A stretch of DNA of 64,000 nucleotides from Granulicatella sp041433555 (GTDB lineage Bacteria > Bacillota > Bacilli > Lactobacillales > Aerococcaceae): contig NZ_JAPWBR010000005.1 of assembly GCF_041433555.1 (NCBI RefSeq), forward strand, positions 18,879-82,878, written 5' to 3'. Below, one piece after another: positions 40,395-48,871 of this stretch; the first letter of the stretch is position 1, and every line of letters begins with the position of its first letter. The position numbers and the translations under genes were made by a program. Under the pieces are notes generated by a model, which had not been told where the DNA came from, did no database searches, and saw only the letters and a program-made list of their open reading frames with translations.

Positions 40395-40694
40395 TTATGC
40401 TTCTAATTTAACGATCATGTGACGTAAGATGTCATTGTTGATTTTCGCTAAACGGTCGAATTCATCGATTGCAGCAGCATCTTCAGCAGTGATGTTCACT
40501 AAGTGATAGATACCTTCTTGGAAATCTTTAATTTCGTATGCAAAACGACGTTTCGCCCAGTCTTTTGATTCAACAACAACTGCTCCGTTGTCTGTTAAAA
40601 CAGCATCAAATCTTGCAACCAATTCAGCTTTAGCAGCTTCATCGATGTTTGGACGGATGATATATAAAATCTCGTATTTTGATGTTTGACTCAT
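40395..40694 (-). CDS. rpsF: 30S ribosomal protein S6
   Basis: A 99-residue ribosomal protein: KYEILYIIRPNIDEAAKAEL, WAKRRFAYEIKDFQEGIYHL, and DILRHMIVKLEA at the end. Strong AAGGAGGTGAC ribosome site. First gene of rpsF-ssb-rpsR. The 85-nt leader between the promoter and the start forms small hairpins (AGTATTAG.. / ..ATACT and CTGAA / TTCAG); S6:S18 autoregulation through a leader element is known in other bacteria, but I cannot confirm the motif here. Confidence 0.98.
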   Translation of the reverse strand: MSQTSKYEILYIIRPNIDEAAKAELVARFDAVLTDNGAVVVESKDWAKRRFAYEIKDFQEGIYHLVNITAEDAAAIDEFDRLAKINNDILRHMIVKLEA

Positions 40695-40778
40695 TGACTG
40701 TCACCTCCTTATGGACTTTTGGCCTACTGAATTTTCAGCAAGCAAGGAGAGTATCATTTCTAATACTCACGTTCAATC

Positions 40779-40807
40779 ATTATAGCAAACAAAGCTATAG
40801 AATGCAA
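40779..40807 (-). promoter_or_regulatory. Promoter of rpsF-ssb-rpsR
   Basis: -35 TTGCAT (40802-40807), 17-bp spacer, -10 TATAAT (40779-40784). Confidence 0.85.
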
Positions 40808-40871
40808 CAGAAATCTGCATTGCAGAGGTGCTCAGGAAAATTTGTGAGTAGTAAAAAAAGTGTCAATATAT

Positions 40872-40884
40872 CATATCTGATATG
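40872..40884 (+). promoter_or_regulatory. Operator-like palindrome upstream of the orphan HTH gene
   Basis: CATATCTGATATG is a 6-1-6 palindrome, followed by a related GCATATATG at 40888-40896 and a -10-like TACAAT. It lies 53 bp before the HTH gene, a common place for antitoxin or XRE autoregulation. Confidence 0.45.
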
Positions 40885-40936
40885 TAGCATATATGTTACA
40901 ATTGGCTTATAAAGGAATTAGGGGGAAAAAGAGAAA

Positions 40937-41227
40937 ATGGTGGATTATTTAAAGCGGCTTTTTGCCCGGCTTGACGCGAAATATGAGACTTTTAGAGATG
41001 ATTTTGAAGCAGAATATTTTCTTCAGAAAAATGCTTTAACGATGATCAGACTTCGGAGGGACTCTGGACTGACGCAAACGGAATTCGCTAGAAATGCCGG
41101 TATGACGCAAGGAAATCTCTCTAGACTCGAAAAAGGAAACTATAATCCGACGCTCGCGCATCTTCAAAAAATTGCGAGTAAAAATGGGTATGATTTAGAG
41201 ATTCGTTTTAAGAAAAAGAAGCGATAA
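40937..41227 (+). CDS. XRE-family DNA-binding protein, orphan HigA-like antitoxin
   Basis: A 96-residue protein. The N-terminal 35 residues (LKRLFARLDAKYETFRDDFE) form a helical region, then the HTH: TMIRLRRDSGLTQTEFARNA, GMTQGNLSRLEKGNYNPTLA, HLQKIASKNGYDLEIRF. The pattern matches HigA/RelB-type antitoxins paired with ParE/HigB-like toxins, in which an HTH follows a short N-terminal helix. No toxin gene precedes or follows it: upstream is the rpsF promoter region and downstream a terminator. It may be an orphan antitoxin or a plain regulator. Confidence 0.8.
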   Translation: MVDYLKRLFARLDAKYETFRDDFEAEYFLQKNALTMIRLRRDSGLTQTEFARNAGMTQGNLSRLEKGNYNPTLAHLQKIASKNGYDLEIRFKKKKR

Positions 41228-41246
41228 ATACGATGAAATCAACAAA

Positions 41247-41282
41247 AATAGCTCCTACAGACAAAAACTGTAGGAGCTATTA
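41247..41282. terminator. Bidirectional terminator between the HTH gene and the MetE-like cluster
   Basis: AATAGCTCCTACAG / CTGTAGGAGCTATT, 14 bp perfect stem with a 7-base loop, A/T runs both sides. Confidence 0.92.
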
Positions 41283-41293
41283 TTTTTTTAATT

Positions 41294-42433
41294 TTATCCC
41301 CAAACTTCATGAACGATTTCGTCGATGAGTTTTAATTTATCCCATTGCGCTTCAATCGTTAAGATATTACCTTCTTCTGTAGAAGAGAATCCACATTGAG
41401 GGCTGAGGCATAATTGTTCTAGAGGAACATACTGGCTTGCTTCTTTAATACGAGCAATGACTTCATCTTTATCTTCTAAGTCTCCTGATTTAGACGTAAT
41501 TAAACCAAGAACGACTTTTTGGTCTTTAATATAGCGAAGAGGAGTAAAGTCTCCAGCACGGTCGCTATCATATTCCAAGAAGAATCCATCTACACGGCAA
41601 TGACCAAATAGCGTCTTCGCCACTGGTTCATAACCACCGCTAGAGAACCATGTTGAGCGGAAGTTCCCGCGGCAAATATGCATATTCACCACTAAGTCTT
41701 CTGGTTTCCATTCAATCACACGGTTTAATACATCTACATAGTCACGAGCGATTTGTTCGAGGTCAAATCCACGTGCTTCGTACGCTTCACGCTTATCTAA
41801 CGCACAGAACTCTCCCCAGCTAGTGTCGTCTAATTGAATATTGCGGCATCCTAAGTCGTAGAAGCATTGTAGCGCCTTACGGTAAGCTGCAACCACATCA
41901 TCATAGAAAAGGGCTTCATTGTCTTTATAGCGCTCAATAGGCACATAGTTTTTCTCACGAACTTGCGTGATTAAATGCAACATACTTGGTGAAGGAATCG
42001 TTAATTTCACTGGTGTATCGCCAGCATGCTCTTTTAAGAATTTGAAGTGTTTTACGAATGGATGGTCCTCAGAAAAATCAACCTTCCCAACAATAAGTAA
42101 TGTCTTTGGCTTCACATCTTTATCTTTGAATTGAACAGAGAAGTGATCTACTTCAACCAATTCAACCCCATCTAAGTGTTCCAAGAAATCTAAGTGCCAG
42201 AATGCACGACGGAATTCACCATCAGTGACAGACTTAAGACCGAGTTCTTTTTCTTTCTCGATTAAAGCGATGATTTCTTCGTTTTCAACACGTTCGAGTT
42301 CTTCACTAGTGATTTCTCCAGCACTAAATTTCGCACGGGCTTCTTTTAGACGTTCGGGACGTAAAAAACTTCCTACGTGATCGAGTCTAAAGGGTGCTTT
42401 TTGACAACAGCTACAGTTTTCATGATTTGACAT
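41294..42433 (-). CDS. Core-MetE-like methyltransferase, copy 4 (most divergent)
   Basis: A 379-residue protein matching only the C-terminal catalytic half of cobalamin-independent methionine synthase (MetE, about 755 residues), as in B. subtilis YxjG/YxjH. Zinc ligands are present: His and Cys in VNMHICRGNF, Glu in FFLEYDSDRAGDF, Cys in LSPQCGFSS. The conserved start RLDHVGSFLRPERLKEARAK is intact. An extra N-terminal NHENCSCCQK adds cysteines absent from the other copies. Without the N-terminal half, the folate-binding site is incomplete, so the methyl donor may differ from methyl-tetrahydrofolate. Last gene of the T-box operon. Confidence 0.88.
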   Translation of the reverse strand: MSNHENCSCCQKAPFRLDHVGSFLRPERLKEARAKFSAGEITSEELERVENEEIIALIEKEKELGLKSVTDGEFRRAFWHLDFLEHLDGVELVEVDHFSVQFKDKDVKPKTLLIVGKVDFSEDHPFVKHFKFLKEHAGDTPVKLTIPSPSMLHLITQVREKNYVPIERYKDNEALFYDDVVAAYRKALQCFYDLGCRNIQLDDTSWGEFCALDKREAYEARGFDLEQIARDYVDVLNRVIEWKPEDLVVNMHICRGNFRSTWFSSGGYEPVAKTLFGHCRVDGFFLEYDSDRAGDFTPLRYIKDQKVVLGLITSKSGDLEDKDEVIARIKEASQYVPLEQLCLSPQCGFSSTEEGNILTIEAQWDKLKLIDEIVHEVWG

Positions 42434-42451
42434 TTGTTTTCCTCTTTTCTT

Positions 42452-43204
42452 TTATTCAGCTTCTGGTAAATAGGCAATGACGCGAACAGGTGACCCTGGA
42501 GTCCGTTTCCAGTTAGGGTATGAAATTGAAATCACCGCACCCACTGCAGGAACTTGATCAAGGTTCGCTAATACTTCGACTTGGAAAATATCTTGGCTTA
42601 ATAAATAGTATTCGTTTGTTAAACCATGTGCAGCAGCATGAACGCCTGAGTCTGTATCTAATGTTTCATGACCAACGGCTTTGACATGACGTTCGTGAAT
42701 TAAAAATTCAAGTGCGTCTTTGGACCAACCTGGTGTACGTTGAACGTCGTTTTCGTCTAAATTACGAACTTCGTCTTGGTTTGGCCAACGATGTGACCAG
42801 TCACTACGGAATGCCATAAACGCACCTGGTTCGATTTTTCCGTATTCTTCTTTGAATGCTAATACGTCTGCTTTTGTTAATTCGAAGTTAGGATTTTGGG
42901 CAACTTCTTTTGAACGGTCGATGACGTAGAGTGGTAATAATAAATCTTTTAACTCGATTTCATCAAGGAAGCGTCCGCCTTCATAGAAGTGGCAAGGTGG
43001 GTCGATATGTGTACCGTATTGTGTCACCACTGATAATTGTTGTACGTGGAATCCATCTTTTAATGTAAATAAATCTTTTTGTTCCAATGCTGGTAGAGCA
43101 GGGAAGTGAGGGCTATTCGCATCGATTTGATGGCTTAAGTTCACCCATTTTGCTTGTTTTAATGTTTTAAAAGCTTGTTCTAATTGTTGTTGAAATGCTG
43201 TCAT
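42452..43204 (-). CDS. Cyclase-family (kynurenine formamidase-like) hydrolase
   Basis: A 250-residue metal-dependent hydrolase of the cyclase/KynB family. The metal motif is visible in VTQYGTHIDPPCHFYEGGRF (HxxxD/H type, about 72-90), with a second His/Glu set in GHETLDTDSGVHAAAHGLTN (about 178-197). Substrates in the family include N-formylkynurenine and other acylated amines or lactones; none can be deduced here. It lies inside the MetE-like operon, 18 bp before copy 4, and so is expected to respond to methionine supply. Start at 43204 behind AAAGGAAG; a longer reading lacks support. Confidence 0.82.
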   Translation of the reverse strand: MTAFQQQLEQAFKTLKQAKWVNLSHQIDANSPHFPALPALEQKDLFTLKDGFHVQQLSVVTQYGTHIDPPCHFYEGGRFLDEIELKDLLLPLYVIDRSKEVAQNPNFELTKADVLAFKEEYGKIEPGAFMAFRSDWSHRWPNQDEVRNLDENDVQRTPGWSKDALEFLIHERHVKAVGHETLDTDSGVHAAAHGLTNEYYLLSQDIFQVEVLANLDQVPAVGAVISISYPNWKRTPGSPVRVIAYLPEAE

Positions 43205-43290
43205 AATGACACTTCCTTTCTGAATAGGGGAAGGCTGTGGTTCAATAATCATTCTCCCCACAGCCTTTTTGTTCGTTTTCTAATGCGAGG

Positions 43291-44421
43291 TTATTCTCCC
43301 CAAACCTCACGGGCGATTTCTGAAATCAATGCAATTTTCTTCCATTGATCTTCTTCTTTAATCACGTTTCCTTCTTCTGTTGAAGCAAATCCACATTGTG
43401 TACTTAAGTATAAGTTTTCAAGTGGTACATATTGGCTTGCTTCTTTAATACGAGCGATGACTTCATCTTTGTCTTCTAAGTCTGCAAATTTTGAAGTTAA
43501 AAGACCAAGAACCACTTTCTTACCGTCAGAAACTTTTGCAAGAGGCTTGAAGTCGCCAGCACGGTCAGTATCGTATTCTAAGTAGTACGCATTTACGTGT
43601 TCGCCTGCTAATAGCTCGTCTTCTACTTTTTCGTATCCTCCTTGAGAAATCCAAGTAGAGTGGAAGTTACCACGGCAAACGTGTGTATTCACTGCTAAGT
43701 TTTTTGGTAATGCATCAATCACTGAGTTGTTCAATTGTAATGCACGACCTGCAAAGTCACGACGAACTTCTTCTAATGGACGGCTGTCGTTGAAACGTTT
43801 TGAAAAACCATCGTCTGCTAAAGCGCCCCATGTACAGTCGTCAAATTGAATTGTGCGAAGGCCTTCGTTGTATAAGTCTGTAATGACATCCACATATGCG
43901 TTTTTAATCGCTTCGAACAACTCTTTTTCAGTTGGATAAACTGCTTTCCACGCTGCAATGTGTTCAGGTGTACGAATTAATTCGAAATAGAATTGTGATG
44001 GAGAAGGGATTGTGAATTTCACAATCACATCTTCGTCTTTCACTAAATCACGTAAGAATTTGAAATGTTCTACGAATGGGTGATTATGTCCATCGATTGG
44101 AGCTGTTAATGTTGCAGTATCGGCTTTTGTTTCGATACCGTTAAATTTATAACCATGTTCACCAACTGTATGTTCCACACCATTAAATCCCCAGAAGAAG
44201 TCAAGGTGCCAGTAAGCGCGGCGGAATTCTCCGTCTGTTACACCTTTCAATCCAGCAACGATTTGCTTTTTAACAAGTTCGCGGATTTCTTTATCTTCTA
44301 CAGCTGTTAATTCTTCGCGCGTGATTTCGCCGTTTGCAAATTTTGCGCGTGCTTCTACTAAATCTTTCGGACGTAAGAAACTTCCTACGTGGTCTACTCT
44401 AAATGGTGCATGTGTTGTCAT
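43291..44421 (-). CDS. Core-MetE-like methyltransferase, copy 3
   Basis: A 376-residue YxjG/YxjH-type protein with zinc ligands in VNTHVCRGNFHSTW, YYLEYDTDRAGDF and LSTQCGFAS. It is highly similar along its whole length to copy 2, with the same start (MTTHAPFRVDHVGSFLRP) and the same end (ISEIAREVWGE). The intergenic DNA before copies 2 and 3 is also nearly identical (AATGTGTTTCTCCAATCTAT), so one arose by recent tandem duplication. Differences are mostly conservative. Expected reaction: methyl transfer to homocysteine. Middle gene of the T-box operon. Confidence 0.9.
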   Translation of the reverse strand: MTTHAPFRVDHVGSFLRPKDLVEARAKFANGEITREELTAVEDKEIRELVKKQIVAGLKGVTDGEFRRAYWHLDFFWGFNGVEHTVGEHGYKFNGIETKADTATLTAPIDGHNHPFVEHFKFLRDLVKDEDVIVKFTIPSPSQFYFELIRTPEHIAAWKAVYPTEKELFEAIKNAYVDVITDLYNEGLRTIQFDDCTWGALADDGFSKRFNDSRPLEEVRRDFAGRALQLNNSVIDALPKNLAVNTHVCRGNFHSTWISQGGYEKVEDELLAGEHVNAYYLEYDTDRAGDFKPLAKVSDGKKVVLGLLTSKFADLEDKDEVIARIKEASQYVPLENLYLSTQCGFASTEEGNVIKEEDQWKKIALISEIAREVWGE

Positions 44422-44467
44422 AAATGTGTTTCTCCAATCTATCTTCGAATTCCTTCTTGCGGGATGA

Positions 44468-45598
44468 TTATTCTCCCCATACCTCACGAGCGATTTCGCT
44501 AATTAAGGCAATTTTCTTCCATTGATCTTCTTCTGTTAAAATATTTCCTTCTTCTGTTGAAGCAAATCCACATTGAGTACTTAAGTATAAGTTTTCAAGT
44601 GGCACGTATTGGCTCGCTTCTTTAATACGAGCGATGACTTCATCTTTGTCTTCTAAGTCTGCAAATTTTGAAGTTAAGAGTCCTAATACAACTTTCTTCT
44701 CATTACCCACTTTAGCAAGAGGATTGAAGTCGCCGGCACGGTCTGTATCGTATTCTAAGTAGTACGCATTTACGTGTTCGCCTGCTAATAATTCATCTTC
44801 TACTTTTTCGTATCCCCCTTGAGAAATCCATGTTGATCGGAAGTTACCGCGGCAAACGTGTGTGTTCACTACTAGGTCTTTTGGTAATACATCAAGAACT
44901 GAATTGTTCAATTGTAATGCACGACCTGCAAAGTCACGACGAACTTCTTCTAATGGACGGTCTGCATCGAAACGTTTTACAAAACCATCGTCTGCTAAAG
45001 CGCCCCATGTACAATCATCAAATTGAAGCGTGCGAAGACCTTCGTTGTATAAGTCTGTAATGACATCTACATATGCGTTTTTAATCGCTTCGAAAAGCTC
45101 TTTTTCTGTTGGATACACAGATGTCCACGCTGCAATATTTTCAGGTGTAAAAATTAATTCGAAATAGAATTGTGATGGAGCAGGGATTGTGAATTTCACA
45201 ACAACATCTTCGTCTTTCACTAAGTCACGTAAGAATTTGAAATGTTCGACGAATAGGTGGTTATGTCCATCAATTGGAGCTGTTAATGTTGCCGTATCAG
45301 CTTTTGTTTCGACACCGTTAAATTTTAAACCGTGTTTACCTACTCTATGTTCCACACCATTGAATCCCCAGAAGAAGTCCAGGTGCCAATAAGCACGACG
45401 GAATTCTCCGTCTGTAACGCCTTTTAATCCAGCAGCGATTTGTTTTTTAACAAGTTCGCGAATTTCTTTATTTTCTACAGCTGTTAATTCTTCTCGTGTG
45501 ATTTCACCGTTTGCGAATTTTTCGCGTGCTTCTACTAAGTCTTTAGGACGTAAATAACTTCCTACGTGGTCTACTCTAAATGGTGCATGTGTTGTCAT
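44468..45598 (-). CDS. Core-MetE-like methyltransferase, copy 2
   Basis: A 376-residue paralogue of copy 3, beginning MTTHAPFRVDHVGSYLRPKD. Zinc ligands: VNTHVCRGNFRSTW, YYLEYDTDRAGDF, LSTQCGFAS. The substrate region (FTIPAPSQFYFELIF) differs slightly from copy 3 (FTIPSPSQFYFELIR). The start lies in a 47-bp gap after copy 1 that resembles the gap before copy 3. Two nearly identical enzymes in one operon suggest dosage, or early divergence of function. Confidence 0.9.
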   Translation of the reverse strand: MTTHAPFRVDHVGSYLRPKDLVEAREKFANGEITREELTAVENKEIRELVKKQIAAGLKGVTDGEFRRAYWHLDFFWGFNGVEHRVGKHGLKFNGVETKADTATLTAPIDGHNHLFVEHFKFLRDLVKDEDVVVKFTIPAPSQFYFELIFTPENIAAWTSVYPTEKELFEAIKNAYVDVITDLYNEGLRTLQFDDCTWGALADDGFVKRFDADRPLEEVRRDFAGRALQLNNSVLDVLPKDLVVNTHVCRGNFRSTWISQGGYEKVEDELLAGEHVNAYYLEYDTDRAGDFNPLAKVGNEKKVVLGLLTSKFADLEDKDEVIARIKEASQYVPLENLYLSTQCGFASTEEGNILTEEDQWKKIALISEIAREVWGE

Positions 45599-45644
45599 AA
45601 ATGTGTTTCTCCAATCTATCTACGAATTTCTTCTTGTGGGATGA

Positions 45645-46781
45645 TTATTCTCCCCATACCTCACGAGCGATTTCGCTAATTAAGGCAATTTTCTTCCATT
45701 GATCGTCTTCAGTAAGGATGTTTCCTTCTTCTGTTGAAGCAAATCCACATTGTGTACTTAAGTATAAATCTTCAAGTGGAACATACTCACTTGCTTCTTT
45801 AATACGAGCAATGACTTCATCTTTGTCTTCTAATTTTCCTGATTTAGAAGTGAGAAGCCCAAGAACGACTTTCTTACCATTGTTTACTTTTGCTAATGGC
45901 TTGAAGTCGCCGGCGCGGTCTGTATCGTATTCTAAGTAGTACGCATGTACGTTTTCATCTTCGAATAATGCGTCGCTTACTGAATCGTAACCACCTGAAC
46001 TTGCCCATGTTGAGTGGAAGTTACCACGGCATACGTGAGTGTTTACTGTTAAATCTTCTGGTAAGTCTTCTAGAATTCCGTTGTTTAATTCTAAGAATTC
46101 ACGTTTGTGTTCTCTTCTTAATTCTTCAGGTGTTAAATGACTTTCTTTTGAAATGATGTTTAAGAAGTTATCATCTACGATTACACCCCATGTACAGTCA
46201 TCGATTTGTAAGAGACGGCAACCTGCATCGTATAATTCTTTAATCACTTGTCTGTAAGCAGCAATGATATCTTTAAAGAGTTCTTCTTTTGAAGGGTATA
46301 CTGAGAAAGTTTGCTCAATATGCTCTGCATCACGAATCAATTCGAAGTAGAATTGCGCTGGAGCAGGGATTGTTTGTTTTACGATGAAATCTTCGTCTTC
46401 GAATTGTTTTAAGAATTTGAAGTGTTCTACGAATGGGTGATTTTCACCAGTAATTTTTCCAACGACATCTGCTGAGTCAGGTTTTGTAATTTCATCGTGG
46501 AATTGATATCCGATTTTTGCTTGAGTGTGTTCTACTCCGTTCAATCCCCAGAAGAAATCTAAGTGCCAGTATTGGCGACGGAATTCGCCGTCAGTGAATC
46601 CTTTTAATCCAGCTTTCTTTTGTTGTTCGACTAACTTTTCGATGGCTTTATCTTCGACGGCTGTTAATTCCTCGCGTGTAATTTCACCTTTTGCAAATTT
46701 TTCTTTTGCTTCTACTAATTCTTTTGGACGTAAGAAACTTCCTACGTGATCTACTCTAAATGGTGCTTGTAATTTTGACAT
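45645..46781 (-). CDS. Core-MetE-like methyltransferase, copy 1 (operon-leading)
   Basis: A 378-residue YxjG/YxjH-type protein: KLQAPFRVDHVGSFLRPKEL start, zinc ligands in VNTHVCRGNFHSTW, YYLEYDTDRAGDF and LSTQCGFAS. Similar to copies 2 and 3 but clearly separate in the middle (VVGKITGENHPF; VIVDDNFLNIISKES). First gene behind the Met-specific T-box, with an AGGAGGAATGACC ribosome site. No metF or full-length metE is in the window. Confidence 0.9.
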   Translation of the reverse strand: MSKLQAPFRVDHVGSFLRPKELVEAKEKFAKGEITREELTAVEDKAIEKLVEQQKKAGLKGFTDGEFRRQYWHLDFFWGLNGVEHTQAKIGYQFHDEITKPDSADVVGKITGENHPFVEHFKFLKQFEDEDFIVKQTIPAPAQFYFELIRDAEHIEQTFSVYPSKEELFKDIIAAYRQVIKELYDAGCRLLQIDDCTWGVIVDDNFLNIISKESHLTPEELRREHKREFLELNNGILEDLPEDLTVNTHVCRGNFHSTWASSGGYDSVSDALFEDENVHAYYLEYDTDRAGDFKPLAKVNNGKKVVLGLLTSKSGKLEDKDEVIARIKEASEYVPLEDLYLSTQCGFASTEEGNILTEDDQWKKIALISEIAREVWGE

Positions 46782-46803
46782 TGGTCATTCCTCCTATAAA
46801 TAA

Positions 46804-47075
46804 AAAATCCTCACAGTATCGCTACTGCAAGGACGAAATTTTCGTGTTACCACCTTGTTTTGTAGAATCCTCACGAATCCTACCTTACCGAGTACGCACA
46901 CTGGGTGTTATACTCTACAGCTATAATGGGCTACCCATTTACGTCTAATGATTCGACGTAAAATCACTCCGAGGCCATCTTCAAAAACTCAATTTCATCT
47001 CTTCCCACCAACCGAGACTCTCTTAGCAAATCTTATTTTCTACTCACCTGTTCTTTGTGATGTCTGATTAACATG
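46804..47075 (-). promoter_or_regulatory. T-box riboswitch, methionine-type
   Basis: Minus-strand leader of the MetE-like operon. Visible parts: Stem I start AGAGAG and GGTTGGTGGGAAGAG (from about 47024), the T-box AAGGTGGTAACACG (about 46848-46861) whose TGGT pairs with the uncharged tRNA end, the antiterminator AAGG / CCTT, and the terminator TCCTTGCAGTA / TACTGTGAGGA followed by six Ts (46803-46832). The specifier position in Stem I reads ATG (46976-46978 on the complement), which matches tRNA-Met and the downstream genes. Low charged tRNA-Met should switch the operon on. Confidence 0.9.
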
Positions 47076-47080
47076 TTCTT

Positions 47081-47109
47081 AGGATAACAGAGAACAAACC
47101 GCATAGCAA
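47081..47109 (-). promoter_or_regulatory. Promoter of the T-box operon
   Basis: -35 TTGCTA (47104-47109), 17-bp spacer, -10 TATCCT (47081-47086), just upstream of the T-box leader. Between it and the next terminator (47110-47190) are AT-rich inverted repeats (ACCTGT / ACAGGT at 47161-47185) with no ORF. Confidence 0.6.
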
Positions 47110-47190
47110 TAGGTTTTCTTATACCGTTTTTCTATCGATTGTTATAACTATTGGTTATATACCTGTAAAAACCCTATAAAACAGGTTATA

Positions 47191-47221
47191 AAAAAAGACT
47201 TAGAGACAAACTCTAAGTCTT
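47191..47221 (-). terminator. Terminator of the ABC exporter operon
   Basis: Minus strand: AAGACTTAGAG / CTCTAAGTCTT, 11 bp, five-base loop, seven Ts. Confidence 0.92.
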
Positions 47222-47227
47222 ACATCA

Positions 47228-48871
47228 TTATTCAGAATCGATTAATTCATGTAATTTTTTCTTATAGTAGAATGTTGCGAAAATTGATAAACCAAGAATC
47301 ACGACAACGTACGCAATTGTAATGAACCAAACGAAAGTACGATTCCATTCTGGTAAGTGAATTAATAGATAAACCGCTCCGAAGATAAATCCGAAGAGAA
47401 CCACGACAAAAATGACCGACTTAAATCCACTACGCATACGGTTTAAGAGTTCAATGACATTCGTCCACGTTGGCGTAAAGAGCTTCAAGTCTCTGGTGTA
47501 TCCCCAACGGCTAAGCCCTAGACTGATGATTCCCCATGAGAGAATGATACCCAAGGTCATATAAATCGGTAAGCGAAGCACCGTACAAATAACCGTCATA
47601 AGAATGACTGGAATGATAGATTGAATCGCAAAGAGAATCCAGAATTTACGTTCTAAAAATTGGTGCATATCGAATGGAAGAACTTTTAGATAATAATAGT
47701 TTTCCCGCTCGAGTGAAATTCCGACCGCTAATAAGTTGTTTCCTCCTGTATTGAATCCTGCAATGAAGGTAATGAGCATCGCAAATGGTAAGAAGGTGTT
47801 TAGGTTTAGGAGTTTCATAAAACTAATTTCTACCGGACCACCTGAAAAACTTAAAACTGCTGGAATTAAGAGGAGATATGGTAATATTCCTGCACTAATA
47901 ATCGTTTGCGTTAATACCGAACCTTCCATTAATTGGCGAAGCGTATAGCGAATCACGAATTTCGTTGAAAGCTTGCTACCATCTAATTCCATTTGTTTCA
48001 CACGTTCGACTTTTACTTTCGAAGACGATGTTTGCGAAACGGCTTGGTAGAAGTTTGGCAATACAATGAACTTCACGAGTAGTATAATTGCCACGAATGC
48101 TAAAATCACTAATCCAATCATCGGATAAACAGTCATGTCGAATGGATCCAAAATTGCATTATAGAAGGCGAGTACTGGTTGAATGAAAGCTGGCATTTTT
48201 CCTGTTAATACAGTATTTACCATCGAATCTGTCAGCATCAGTTGATAGCCAATGACGGCCCCAAGGGAAATCACGAAAACTAAAATATTCGCAATCACGG
48301 ATTGATATTTTCTAAACAGTGGAATCTTCGCTAGAAAGAAGCAGAGAAGAAACATCAATAAGTAAACAATCGAACTAAATAAAAGCACCCCTAATAAGGC
48401 AATTGGAATCGTGAAAAGGATGAAGCCTCCTGAAAAATACACGTGGATTCCAAATAGCATCACGATTGGAAGTAATCCTTGCAATGTAGCCACTACAATC
48501 GAAAGGCTCTTTCCAAGAACGACTTCTAATTCCGTAAAGGCATAAGGCAAATACGATTCGAAGTCTTTACTTTCATAAAAGACATTGTAAATAGCTGGCA
48601 ATGCTTGCGAAACTAAAATCATCAAGAATAAGAAAACCGTCGTTCCGAATTGAAGTGGAGGGTATGAACGTCCAAACATCGCTCCAGGAATTCCAAATAA
48701 AGCTCCAAACATCACCGCAAACAGCAATTGTTGCGTCAATGTTTTCATCGCCACATTCACGGGTTTCGATGGATTTTTCGCTTGTTTCTTTCGATAATTT
48801 TGTAATTGTGCCGGTTGCGTCGCAAAAATTAAATTGGTCTTCACCAGCGTAAGAATTCGATTAAACCGCAT
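47228..48871 (-). CDS. ABC exporter membrane subunit, YthQ-like
   Basis: A 547-residue membrane protein with about twelve hydrophobic segments in two halves, preceded by a basic cytosolic N-terminus (RFNRILTLVKTNLIFATQPA). It resembles the large permeases of the YthPQ/EcsB type of ABC-2 exporters. It overlaps the ATPase gene by 11 bp. The substrate is unknown; related systems act in peptide or lipid export and stress tolerance. The upstream region carries direct repeats also found before the two-component system at 8.4 kb. Confidence 0.8.
   Translation of the reverse strand: MRFNRILTLVKTNLIFATQPAQLQNYRKKQAKNPSKPVNVAMKTLTQQLLFAVMFGALFGIPGAMFGRSYPPLQFGTTVFLFLMILVSQALPAIYNVFYESKDFESYLPYAFTELEVVLGKSLSIVVATLQGLLPIVMLFGIHVYFSGGFILFTIPIALLGVLLFSSIVYLLMFLLCFFLAKIPLFRKYQSVIANILVFVISLGAVIGYQLMLTDSMVNTVLTGKMPAFIQPVLAFYNAILDPFDMTVYPMIGLVILAFVAIILLVKFIVLPNFYQAVSQTSSSKVKVERVKQMELDGSKLSTKFVIRYTLRQLMEGSVLTQTIISAGILPYLLLIPAVLSFSGGPVEISFMKLLNLNTFLPFAMLITFIAGFNTGGNNLLAVGISLERENYYYLKVLPFDMHQFLERKFWILFAIQSIIPVILMTVICTVLRLPIYMTLGIILSWGIISLGLSRWGYTRDLKLFTPTWTNVIELLNRMRSGFKSVIFVVVLFGFIFGAVYLLIHLPEWNRTFVWFITIAYVVVILGLSIFATFYYKKKLHELIDSE

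Noticed and set aside
40717..40785. S6:S18 autoregulatory leader before rpsF
   Set aside because: Small hairpins exist in the leader, but I could not place the conserved CCG-containing bulge of the known motif, so I do not list it as a feature.
41294..46781. MetE-like genes as fragments of a broken full-length metE
   Set aside because: Each copy has its own start, ribosome site, complete zinc site and the 376-379 residue length of the stand-alone YxjG/YxjH family, so they are whole genes.
47110..47190. AT-rich inverted repeats upstream of the T-box promoter as a second riboswitch
   Set aside because: They are short, lie upstream of the promoter, and show no conserved aptamer; at most operator sites.
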